Below, one piece after another: positions 1 through 7,287 of a stretch of 10,342 bases of DNA. The translations under genes were made by a program, and so were the position numbers. A model generated the notes under the pieces. That model saw only the letters and a program-made list of their open reading frames with translations. It ran no database searches and was not told the origin of the DNA. Position 1 is the stretch's first letter. Each line of letters opens with the position of its first letter. This DNA is from DALYLB01 sp046154695 (lineage in GTDB: Bacteria > Acidobacteriota > Blastocatellia > RBC074), in the NCBI GenBank assembly GCA_046154695.1, contig JBJXFI010000261.1:1-10342 (forward strand). The letters run 5' to 3'.

Positions 1-1
1 A

Positions 2-88
2 CCGATCACGATCTATGCCGTGGGAAATCAGAACCGATATGTCCGCAGCAACTTCGTGGTCGATAACTTCCGGCTCACGCGCCGGTAA
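2..88 (+). CDS. C-terminal end of an unidentified, probably secreted protein (5'-truncated)
   Basis: Reading from base 2 gives 28 uninterrupted codons to a TAA at 86-88. The peptide has alternating hydrophobic and polar residues (PITIYAVGNQ near the start, NFVVDNFRLTRR at the end). A VDNFRL-type final strand is typical of the last beta strand of jelly-roll or concanavalin-like domains in extracellular bacterial proteins, so this is probably the end of such a protein. The stop is followed after 25 bases by a long hairpin that could end its transcript, which supports a real gene end. No enzyme function can be inferred from so short a tail. The other two forward frames give no equally protein-like end here. 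Confidence 0.5.
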   Translation, partial: PITIYAVGNQNRYVRSNFVVDNFRLTRR

Positions 89-113
89 GCAAGCGGCGCT
101 GCAGGGAATCTCT

Positions 114-169
114 CGCGAAGGCGGAAATGGAAGGACAAGAAGTCTTGTCTTTCCATTTCCGTCTTCGCG
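114..169 (+). terminator. 27-bp hairpin, probable transcription terminator or dispersed repeat element
   Basis: Bases 114-140 are the reverse complement of 143-169 except at two positions, and both become G-U pairs in RNA read on the + strand. The innermost pair cannot close, leaving a loop of about four bases (AAGT). It lies 25 bases after the stop of the upstream partial gene, where an intrinsic terminator would be expected. No T-run follows the right arm; instead the octamer TCTTCGCG occurs twice in tandem (162-177). The extreme length and missing T-run leave open that it is a REP-like or MITE-like repeat, or an RNA 3'-end stabiliser, rather than a classical terminator. Confidence 0.55.
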
Positions 170-202
170 TCTTCGCGTTCGGCGCTCTGTAGGACAAAAA
201 GA

Positions 203-231
203 TTGACGGGATACTCCCGTATGAATAGACT
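203..231 (+). promoter_or_regulatory. Candidate sigma70-type promoter for the metalloprotease gene
   Basis: TTGACG at 203-208 is separated by 17 bases from TAGACT at 226-231. The first matches the -35 consensus at five of six positions and the second the -10 at four of six. Transcription would start near 238 and give a leader of roughly 110 bases before the start codon at 348. The spacer holds a perfect inverted repeat, listed separately. Based on consensus matching only. Confidence 0.4.
206..220. promoter_or_regulatory. Perfect inverted repeat ACGGGA-TAC-TCCCGT inside the promoter spacer
   Basis: Six-base arms at 206-211 and 215-220 are exact reverse complements around a three-base centre. 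The repeat lies between the candidate -35 and -10 hexamers and overlaps the end of the -35. That placement suits a dimeric regulator's operator, either a repressor or a MerR-style activator. No regulator gene is in the window, so the binding protein is unknown. A chance palindrome or small hairpin is possible. Confidence 0.35.
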
Positions 232-294
232 GCGTTCGCCCTGCATATCCTCCAACTTCGTCACAAGACAAGCACATTTCAAATTCGAGGATTC

Positions 295-308
295 CTCCGC
301 GCGCGGAG
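295..308. repeat. 14-bp perfect palindrome CTCCGCGCGCGGAG in the metalloprotease leader
   Basis: The sequence is its own reverse complement and lies about 40 bases before the start codon, in the presumed untranslated leader. It is made mostly of CG steps, so in a GC-rich genome it could arise by chance. If transcribed it could form a short hairpin upstream of the ribosome binding site. Confidence 0.3.
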
Positions 309-347
309 CGCATTCAGCGGCCTGTCCATTTTCACCAGGGAGAATGC

Positions 348-3300
348 ATGATGATCAACAGCTCGAGTTTCGCTATTCGAATGGGGCTCAGTCTCGCGTT
401 GTTCGCCGCGTTATGCGTTCATAGGGGTTCGCCCTCGACGGCGCGGGCGAAATTCGACGAGCAGCGAGGGGCGGGGGCAGCCTTTGCCCTGCGCCTCGAA
501 GACGGGCGAATTCTCTGCCGCGAGGCCACGCTGACGGAAACGGACGCGATGCGGCGGCGGGACGAGTCGCTCCCGGTGCGAACGCTCGTTCCCGTATCGC
601 CGGGCGGAGCGGCGCAATTGCCGGGTCTGAAGCTCACGCTGCGCGGGACGGCGCAACTGGATGGCTTTCCCGCCGCCAAGAACGCATTCCTCAAGGCGGC
701 GCAGAACTGGGAGGCCCTGATTCGCACTCCGATCACGGTGGTGGTGGATGTGGATTACGGGCCGATGAGATTCGGCCAGCCGTTCGACGCGGGAACCGTC
801 GGCATGACCGAAGGGCAATTGATATCGGGGGCGACGCTCTATTCCTCGGTTCGAACCGCATTGCTCGCGCGCGCCTCCGGCGCGCAGGAGGCGGCGCTTT
901 ATAACGCGCTCCCCGCGGGCTCGGCGCCGACCGACATCGGAACGACGGCTTCGGTTTCGGGGCCCTCTCCCCTCTTCCGGGCCCTCGGATTCCTCACCGC
1001 GGCGGCCGATCCGGCGGGCGAGCTTGCGCAGTTGGGAGCGCCCCCCGCAATCGGATTCAACTCGGCCTTCAACTTCGATTTCGACCCGTTGGATGGAATC
1101 GCGCCGGGAGCGCTCGATTTCGACGCGATCGCTTTTCACGAAATCGGCCACGTGCTCGGCTTCTCCTCCAACGCGGGCGTCAAGGAGTTGATTCCGAATT
1201 TCGACGTCACGGCATCGATATGGGATCTCTTCCGGTTCCGGCCCGGAACGACGACGGCGACCTTTCCCACGGCGCAGCGCATTCTCTCATCGGGCGGCAA
1301 TCAGGTCTTCTTCGACGGGGGAATCGAGGTTCCGCTCTCGACCGGCCGGCCCGACAGCACGGGCGGCGACGGCAAACAGCCCTCACACTGGAAAGACGAT
1401 CTGCTGTTCGGCGGCTATCTGGGAGCGATGATTCCGACGGTGAGCTTCGGGCAGCGCAACCTGACGACGCTCAACGATCTGCGCGCGATCGACGTCATGG
1501 GATTCACCTTGCGGACCGCCACGACCCAGGGGAGCGCGGAATTGAAGCTCGATGACGGAACCGGCGAGGGAGGCCTGCGCAACGACGGGATGATGGTCGT
1601 CAACCGGTTCACGCCGGCGGTGTATCCCGCCACGCTGCAAAGCCTGCGCATCCTGTTTCGCACCTTCCCGGGCCAGCCCGACCCGACCGGCAGGCCGATT
1701 ACGCTGGTCTATTTCACCGACCCGGGCGGGGCGGGCGCGGCGCCGGTAAATCCACAGATCACGCGCGTGGCGGCAACCGTGCCGGGGACGAGCGCGACCA
1801 GTTTCTTCGACTTCCCGATACAGAACGGGCCGACGGTCAACAGCGGCGATCTCTTCGTCGGCTTCCTTTCACCGACGCCCAATCAAGGCGTGGGGTTCCT
1901 GCTCGACACGAACGGCGAGGCGTTCGGGCGCACGTTCCTTTCGCTTTCGGACGGATCGACCTTCCAGGCGGTTTCGCCGCCGCCGGGAACGACCTCGGCG
2001 AACGCGACGATACGCGCGATCGTATCGACTTCCGCAAGCGCACCCGTTCTGCAAACGACGCCGGCATCGCTCGATTTCGGCAATGTCAACGCGGGCTTGT
2101 CGGCCGATCGGCTGATGACGATCCGCAATACCGGGACGGCCCTTCTGACGATCAACGGCATCGCGACCGACAGCATACGGTTTGGCGTCGTCGCGGTGAC
2201 GAACTCCTTCGTGATTCCACCCGGCGGACAGGAGACGATCCCCATTCGCTTCCTGCCGGTCGCCGGCGGAACGCAAACCGCCACGCTCTCGATCCCGAGC
2301 AATGATCCGGCGAAGCCGGCCGTCAATATCCCGCTGACCGGCAATGGGACGATTCAACAGGCCAGCCGCATCGTGCGCGTCATCGCCGCCGCCGGAAATC
2401 CGGGCGCCGGCGTCACCGTCCCCATCGAACTGGTCTCGCAGGGGGACGAGAATGGCCTGGGCTTCAGCCTCTTTTTCGATCAGAACATCCTGACCAATCC
2501 GCTGGCCGCGCCCGGCGCCGACGCCGCGGGCGCCTCGCTCAACGTCAATCAGAACCAGGCCGCGCAGGGCCGCCTGGGGATCGGACTCGTGCTGCCCACC
2601 GGCCAGAAATTCACAGCGGGCACGCGCCGCATCGTCAATGTCTCATTCACGATCGCGGCGAATACGAGCGCTTCCTCGGCCAACATCGCGTTCGGCGATC
2701 AGCCGATCGCGCGCGAGGTCGTGGACGCCGCCGCGAATCCGCTTCAGGCGGGCTATGCGGGCGCGGCCGTAACGATTACGCAAGGGACAGAGGCCGACGT
2801 CGCTCCGCGCCCGAACGGCAACGGCTCCGTCTCCATCGCGGACTGGGTGCAGGTCGGCCGGTTCGTCGCGGGGCTCGATCTCATCTCGACCGGCCCGGAG
2901 TTCCAGCGGGCCGACTGCGCCCCGAAAGAGACACGGGGCAACGGTTCGTTGTCGATCGCGGATTGGGTGCAGGCGGGGCGCTACGCCGCGGGACTTGACC
3001 CGGCCGTGGCCGCGGGCGGCCCCCTCGGCCCACCCGCTTCGGCGATGCGCGGGGAAGGCTGCGAGCCGGGGTTCGGCGCGTGCCCACCCTTCGCGCTCAA
3101 CCCCCGCGTCCGCGAATTCATCGATTCTCGGACGTCAGGGAGAAATCCCGTCGCTGGCTCCCTCTCGATCGAACGCGGCCGCGCGGGCTCGATTGAACTG
3201 GTGCTCGACGCGCGTGGCGAAGCGAACGCGATCGGATTCAGCCTGCGCTTCGAGCCGCGCCGGATGCGCTTCGTCTCGGCTTCGCCCGGCCCCGATGCCG

Positions 3301-3557
3301 CCGGCGCCTCCCTCAACATCAATGCCGAGGCGGCCGCAACTGGACGCCTCGGCTTCACGCTCGCTCTCCCGGCGGAACGTTCTTTCGGCATGGGCGCTCG
3401 CCGGCTGGTGACGGTTCGCTTCACGCGTGCCTCACGCGCCTCGCCCGCCATCCGTTTCGATGACTTGCCCGTGGCCCGCGAGGCCGCCGACAGCAATGCT
3501 CAGCCCGTCTCGATGACGTTCATCGATGCGGGGCATCAGGTAAAACCAATCCGGTAG
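348..3557 (+). CDS. Exported multi-domain zinc metalloprotease with ASH, cohesin-like and dockerin-like modules
   Basis: This is a predicted exported zinc endopeptidase of 1069 residues. Residues 1-34 form a signal peptide: Arg11, a hydrophobic core (MGLSLALFAALCV) and an ARA cleavage site. The protease domain has HEIGHVLGF at 264-272 (zinc ligands His264 and His268, catalytic Glu265), then WDLFRFR, SHWKDD near 346-351 and NDLRAIDVMGF, the pattern of secreted HExxHxxGF proteases often seen in Acidobacteriota. The metzincin third-ligand position is Ser274, so another residue, perhaps His347, must complete the site. Residues about 395-560 form a beta-rich domain; about 565-668 an ASH/choice-of-anchor-D domain (SLDFGNV...IRNTGTA); about 672-812 a cohesin-like domain; about 815-895 two dockerin-like repeats; about 925-1069 a second cohesin-like domain. 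Two ATGs are adjacent (348, 351) behind AGGGAG (337-342); spacing is 5 or 8 bases, so 351 is equally possible. The substrate is unknown. Confidence 0.85.
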   Translation: MMINSSSFAIRMGLSLALFAALCVHRGSPSTARAKFDEQRGAGAAFALRLEDGRILCREATLTETDAMRRRDESLPVRTLVPVSPGGAAQLPGLKLTLRGTAQLDGFPAAKNAFLKAAQNWEALIRTPITVVVDVDYGPMRFGQPFDAGTVGMTEGQLISGATLYSSVRTALLARASGAQEAALYNALPAGSAPTDIGTTASVSGPSPLFRALGFLTAAADPAGELAQLGAPPAIGFNSAFNFDFDPLDGIAPGALDFDAIAFHEIGHVLGFSSNAGVKELIPNFDVTASIWDLFRFRPGTTTATFPTAQRILSSGGNQVFFDGGIEVPLSTGRPDSTGGDGKQPSHWKDDLLFGGYLGAMIPTVSFGQRNLTTLNDLRAIDVMGFTLRTATTQGSAELKLDDGTGEGGLRNDGMMVVNRFTPAVYPATLQSLRILFRTFPGQPDPTGRPITLVYFTDPGGAGAAPVNPQITRVAATVPGTSATSFFDFPIQNGPTVNSGDLFVGFLSPTPNQGVGFLLDTNGEAFGRTFLSLSDGSTFQAVSPPPGTTSANATIRAIVSTSASAPVLQTTPASLDFGNVNAGLSADRLMTIRNTGTALLTINGIATDSIRFGVVAVTNSFVIPPGGQETIPIRFLPVAGGTQTATLSIPSNDPAKPAVNIPLTGNGTIQQASRIVRVIAAAGNPGAGVTVPIELVSQGDENGLGFSLFFDQNILTNPLAAPGADAAGASLNVNQNQAAQGRLGIGLVLPTGQKFTAGTRRIVNVSFTIAANTSASSANIAFGDQPIAREVVDAAANPLQAGYAGAAVTITQGTEADVAPRPNGNGSVSIADWVQVGRFVAGLDLISTGPEFQRADCAPKETRGNGSLSIADWVQAGRYAAGLDPAVAAGGPLGPPASAMRGEGCEPGFGACPPFALNPRVREFIDSRTSGRNPVAGSLSIERGRAGSIELVLDARGEANAIGFSLRFEPRRMRFVSASPGPDAAGASLNINAEAAATGRLGFTLALPAERSFGMGARRLVTVRFTRASRASPAIRFDDLPVAREAADSNAQPVSMTFIDAGHQVKPIR
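2382..2783 (+). other. Cohesin-like module 1 within the metalloprotease
   Basis: This stretch encodes roughly residues 679-812. It shows the cohesin-type beta-sandwich layout: VTVPIELVSQGDENGLGFSL strands, then PGADAAGASLN (722-732), a GRLGIGLVLP strand and RRIVNVSFTI near the end. In known families such modules bind dockerins or, in many non-cellulosomal bacteria, act as generic extracellular adhesion or scaffolding domains. It is repeated later in the protein at about 3160-3540. Confidence 0.6.
2799..3000 (+). repeat. Pair of dockerin-like (EF-hand-loop-type) repeats within the metalloprotease
   Basis: Two copies of N-G-S-(V/L)-S-I-A-D-W-V-Q-(V/A)-G-R-(F/Y)-(V/A)-A-G-L-D occur 40 residues apart, with their loop Asp at 832 and 872. 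The layout follows the dockerin type I calcium loop: Gly at loop position 6, Val/Leu at 8, Asp at 12, then a helix. The usual first-position Asp is Arg in copy 1 and Glu in copy 2, and position 5 is Asn in both, so calcium binding may be weak. A Cys (ADCAPKE) lies between the copies, and two more follow them near residues 905-912. Confidence 0.6.
3160..3540 (+). other. Cohesin-like module 2 at the C-terminus of the metalloprotease
   Basis: It encodes roughly residues 938-1064 and repeats the landmarks of module 1 in order: IGFSLRFEP, PGPDAAGASLN (980-990), GRLGFTLALP, RRLVTVRFT, then a closing (D/P)LPVAREAAD that matches QPIAREVVD of module 1. The protein ends five residues later with no sorting signal, membrane helix or further anchor. 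It is probably an internal duplication of module 1 with considerable divergence. Confidence 0.55.
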
Positions 3558-3601
3558 GTTGAGGGTGTGGGCGAATGGATCACTCGACGGGCGCGCTCGC
3601 C

Positions 3602-6600
3602 TTATTCCATCGAGCCATTCCTTCGCAGGGCGCGTCCGGCGAGCGCGCCCGTGAAGGTTTCGCCCTCCAGCGCCAGCTTTCCGTTCACGAAGATATACTT
3701 GAATCCCGCGGCGGTCTGTTCCGGCTGATCATAGGTCGCGCGATCGGCGATCGTCTTTTCATCGAAGACGATGATGTCGGCAAACCAGCCGGGGGCGAGG
3801 CGCCCGCGATCCTTGAGGTGAAAGGTCTCGGCGACCTGGAGCGAACTGGCCTGGATCATTCGCGGAAGCGTGATCACGCGCCGGTTCATGACATATTCGC
3901 GGATCTTGCGGGGATAGGTGCCGTATTTCCGCGGGTGGCCGCCCGATCCGTCGGAGCCGGTCATGACCCAGGGCTGTTTCATAAAGGCTTCGATGTCGGG
4001 CTCGATCATGTTGAATGAGGTGACGCCCGCGTTGCCGGCCTTGATGATGTCGAGCGCTGCTTCGACGGGAGTCTTCTTCCAGGCCTTTGCGATGGCATCG
4101 AGCCGCTTGCCGACGAGGGTGCGATCGGCGCCGCCGCGAATGAGCAGCGAATCCGCGCCGCCGCGCCGTTTGAGATTCAATTCCATCTCCGCGATCAGTT
4201 TCGGGCGAACGGCGGGATCGTCGATTCGCTTGAGCATCGCCTCCCGGCCGCCGGCCTCCGCCCATCGCGGGAGCAGCGCGGCGCCGAGCCCGGTTCCCGA
4301 GGCGACATACGGATACTGATTGGCCGTGACGGCGACGCCCTGGGCGCGCGCCCGCTCTATGATCTCGATCGCCTCGCGGCTCTTTCCCCAGACGTCCGCG
4401 CCGAGCGCCTTGATGTGCGAGATATGAACGGGAAGTCGGCCTTCCCGGCCGATCCGGATCACCTCCTCGATCGAAGCGAGCAGGCCGATGGTGTAGGAGC
4501 TTTCATCACGCTGATGCGTGTCGTATACGCCGCCCCGCTCACCGGCCACGCGGGCCAGTTCGATGACCTCCTCGGTCTTCGAATAACTTCCCGGCGCGTA
4601 ATAGAGCCCCGTCGAGAGGCCGAGCGCCCCTTCCTCCATTCCCTGCCGGACAAGCAGCTTCATCTTCTCCAACTGCTCCGCCGATGGCTCCGCGTCGCTC
4701 ATTCCCATCACCGCCTGCCGGACGGCCCCGTGTCCGACGAAGGACGCGACGTTTGTCCCGACGCCCTGCGACTGCAGCGTCGCCATCGCGCGCCCGAAAG
4801 GGATGCGGCTGCGCCCGTCGCTGCCGATGAAGACCGTGGTTACGCCCTGCGTCAGAAACGGCAGATTCGCGCTTCGCTTCGGATCGAAAAGCTCCTCGTC
4901 CGCATGCGTGTGGGGATCGATGAACCCCGGGGCGACGACCAGCCCGGCGGCCTCGATCGTCCGCGACGCCCGCACTCCGGCCGTCGCCGCGTCTCCCACG
5001 AAGACGATGCGGTCCCCCGTAATCCCGACATCGGCCCGGACCGCGTCGCTCCCCGCGCCGTCGAGGACGCTCCCGCCGCGAATCAACGTGTCCACATTGA
5101 CCACGCGCGGCCCTCCGCCCTTCAGATGCCTGTCGAGAAACCTCGCCGACGCCGAAAAGATCTCCAGCCAGTGGCGATGCAGCAGAAAGTCATGCACATC
5201 GTCCGGATAGACGATCAACTCGTGCTCGACCTTCAATTCCCGCAGCCGGCGCACGAGATCGACCGTCTGCGAGAAGGCGACGTTGCGATCGTCATCGCCG
5301 TGAATCAGCAGCACGGGTGAGCGCCACTTCTCGACCGCGCCCATCGGAGAGGCTTCGCGCGCGATCTTGACCGCGTCGCGCTCGCCGTATTCGATCCAGG
5401 CCGCGTTCGAGATTCGCACCGACCAGTCGTGCACGCCGTGCAAATCGACGCCCGCCGCGAAGAGATCCGAATTGCGCGCCAGCCCGAGAGCCGTCAGATA
5501 CCCGCCGTAACTGCCGCCCCACAATCCGATCTTCGCGGCGTCGATATCGTTTCGCGAACGCAGATAGCCGGCCGCGGCGACGATGTCCTGATACTCCGAG
5601 GCGCCGCGCGCGCCGCCGTCCTTCGCCTGCCGGAACGCGCGGCCATAGCCGATGCCCAGCCGGTAGTTGACCGACAGGACCGCGTACCTCCGCGAGGCGA
5701 GATACTGATTGAACCCATACGAGTTGTGATAGTAGTAGCGATTGTGCCAGCCGGGGAACATCTGACGAACCGGGCCGCCATGCATGAAGACCACCGCCGG
5801 GAGTTTCTCGCCGGGGCGGGCGTTCCGGGGAAGAAAGAGCTGGCCGTGGATGTCCAGCCCGTCGGCAGCCTTGAAGACGACCTGCGCCGGCGAGACGAGC
5901 TGGGCCGAGGGAAAGTCCGCGGGCAGCGTCTCGGCCGCGATCGGACGGGCGTTCCCGCCGCCGGCGGGCATCACGCGCACGCCGGCCGGCTGGCGGGCGT
6001 CCGAGGCGAGAAAGATCAGATTCGCCCCGCCCGATGTCACGACCGGGCTCCACTCGATTCCCTCGCCGCCGGTAAGCGCGCGGGCCTTGCCGTCGGCGAT
6101 CGAGACGCGCGCCAGATGCCGCCGATTGATGTCGCCGCAATTGGAGGAATAGATAATCTCCCGCCGATCGGGCGTCAGGGTCATCTGCTCGTATTCACAC
6201 TCGCCCGGGGTCAGCGGCACGGGCCGGCCTCCCTGCGCCGGGATCGAGTAGAGGCGCGTCCAGCCGTCCATCTCCGAGGTGAAGACGAGGCGGTCATCCG
6301 CTCCCCACAGGAGCAGCGATTCCCCGACCAGCCGCGGAGGATTGTCCTGCGGGCGATTGCCGCTGCGCCAGATCTCCTTCGCCTCTCCCGCCTCGCCGCC
6401 GGCCACCAGGATCGACCAGGGATCGGGCGCGTCCTGAAAGATCGGCCTCGGCTGGCTTGGACGCGCGGGCTGCCGTATGAACGCGATCCGCCGGCCGTCC
6501 GGCGACCATCGCGGCGCGCTGTCCCGGTCCACCGAGGGCGACAGATACCGAATCGCCGCCTTCTCCGCGTCATAGACCCCCACCAGACTGTGGCTCCCGC

Positions 6601-7228
6601 GACTGCTGACGAACGCAAGCCGCCGGCCGTCCGGCGACCACTGCGCCGAACCGATCGCGCCTCGCGCGACAAAGAACGGATGCGGCTCCGAGCCCTCGGC
6701 GATCTCCACCAGGTGAAGCTGCCCGCCCTTGCTGAAGACCACGCGATTGTCTACCGGCGAGACGAGCGGCGACTCTCCCTCGCTCAGCTTCCTTACGCGC
6801 CCATCCCGGAACGAAACGGCATAGATCACCTGTTCCGTCCCCGCCGGATTGCTCGTCGGATTCGGAATATCGCCCGCCGCGTTCTCGCCTCCGCCGCGAA
6901 CGTAGACCACCCACTCGCCGTCGTGGGTGAACTGCAGTTCGGACAATTCCTCCCCCGTGTCCTGATCGTACGCGGTCAGCTTCCGCGCCTTGAAATCCGG
7001 CCCTTCCGCGCCCCACACATTCCGCCGCCCCTGCGCGTCAAACGCCCAGGCGACCCGCTCCCCCTTCGGCGACGCCGTCAAATCCGACGGGAACGGCGCG
7101 CTCAACACCTGCTCCAGCTTGAAGCCCGTCCCCTCCTGCCCCGCCGTCGAGGCCGGCCTCACGAGCAGTATTCCGCACGCCAATAATGAAATGACAAAAC
7201 CTGCCGCCAAGAACCGAGGTGTCTTCAT
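3602..7228 (-). CDS. Fusion of an S9 family serine peptidase and an N-acyl-D-amino-acid deacylase
   Basis: This 1208-residue protein looks bifunctional. Residues 1-29 are an export signal (FLAAGFVISLLACGILLV, possible cut after ASTA; LLAC at 15-18 is a weak lipobox). About 40-430 form a DPP-IV/TolB-like beta-propeller with WSPDGRRLAF near 198 and WSPDGRRIAF near 242. About 440-703 are the alpha/beta-hydrolase domain of prolyl oligopeptidase-type enzymes: HGGP, nucleophile Ser573 in GGSYGGY, Asp647 in HGDDDRNV, His679 in DDVHDF. After a linker of about five residues (GGGPR), residues 709-1208 are a D-aminoacylase-type amidohydrolase: His773 and His775 (DPHTHAD), GLSTGLYYAPG, His905 (DTHQRDE), His938 (ISHIK), Asp1093 in TGSDGSGGHPR and the closing APGWFADIIVFD. 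The first half should cut short peptides, the second remove acyl groups from N-acyl-D-amino acids. The usual Cys metal ligand is Asp804. The start is supported by GGGAAGAGG five bases upstream. It converges on the metalloprotease gene and lies 109 bp downstream of uvrA. Confidence 0.9.
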   Translation of the reverse strand: MKTPRFLAAGFVISLLACGILLVRPASTAGQEGTGFKLEQVLSAPFPSDLTASPKGERVAWAFDAQGRRNVWGAEGPDFKARKLTAYDQDTGEELSELQFTHDGEWVVYVRGGGENAAGDIPNPTSNPAGTEQVIYAVSFRDGRVRKLSEGESPLVSPVDNRVVFSKGGQLHLVEIAEGSEPHPFFVARGAIGSAQWSPDGRRLAFVSSRGSHSLVGVYDAEKAAIRYLSPSVDRDSAPRWSPDGRRIAFIRQPARPSQPRPIFQDAPDPWSILVAGGEAGEAKEIWRSGNRPQDNPPRLVGESLLLWGADDRLVFTSEMDGWTRLYSIPAQGGRPVPLTPGECEYEQMTLTPDRREIIYSSNCGDINRRHLARVSIADGKARALTGGEGIEWSPVVTSGGANLIFLASDARQPAGVRVMPAGGGNARPIAAETLPADFPSAQLVSPAQVVFKAADGLDIHGQLFLPRNARPGEKLPAVVFMHGGPVRQMFPGWHNRYYYHNSYGFNQYLASRRYAVLSVNYRLGIGYGRAFRQAKDGGARGASEYQDIVAAAGYLRSRNDIDAAKIGLWGGSYGGYLTALGLARNSDLFAAGVDLHGVHDWSVRISNAAWIEYGERDAVKIAREASPMGAVEKWRSPVLLIHGDDDRNVAFSQTVDLVRRLRELKVEHELIVYPDDVHDFLLHRHWLEIFSASARFLDRHLKGGGPRVVNVDTLIRGGSVLDGAGSDAVRADVGITGDRIVFVGDAATAGVRASRTIEAAGLVVAPGFIDPHTHADEELFDPKRSANLPFLTQGVTTVFIGSDGRSRIPFGRAMATLQSQGVGTNVASFVGHGAVRQAVMGMSDAEPSAEQLEKMKLLVRQGMEEGALGLSTGLYYAPGSYSKTEEVIELARVAGERGGVYDTHQRDESSYTIGLLASIEEVIRIGREGRLPVHISHIKALGADVWGKSREAIEIIERARAQGVAVTANQYPYVASGTGLGAALLPRWAEAGGREAMLKRIDDPAVRPKLIAEMELNLKRRGGADSLLIRGGADRTLVGKRLDAIAKAWKKTPVEAALDIIKAGNAGVTSFNMIEPDIEAFMKQPWVMTGSDGSGGHPRKYGTYPRKIREYVMNRRVITLPRMIQASSLQVAETFHLKDRGRLAPGWFADIIVFDEKTIADRATYDQPEQTAAGFKYIFVNGKLALEGETFTGALAGRALRRNGSME

Positions 7229-7287
7229 ACTCGCCTCTTCCCGTTATGTTGTTTTGGATTCGTCCCGCGCGTGATTGCGGCGTAACG

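Noticed and set aside
203..424. 73-codon + strand frame before the metalloprotease
   Set aside because: It runs over the promoter and leader and overlaps the signal peptide of the real gene in another frame; no homology-like features.
411..1151. 246-codon minus-strand frame inside the metalloprotease gene
   Set aside because: Extremely Arg-rich with no domain; it overlaps the signal peptide and catalytic domain of the real gene.
3558..3601. Terminator between the convergent genes
   Set aside because: Only short GC-rich matches (GGCGA at 3570 with TCGCC at 3597) and no T-run; not strong enough to call.
5429..7186. 585-codon open frame on the + strand opposite the peptidase half of the fusion gene
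   Set aside because: Arg/Ala/Pro-rich shadow of a well-supported gene, with no motif or plausible ribosome binding site.
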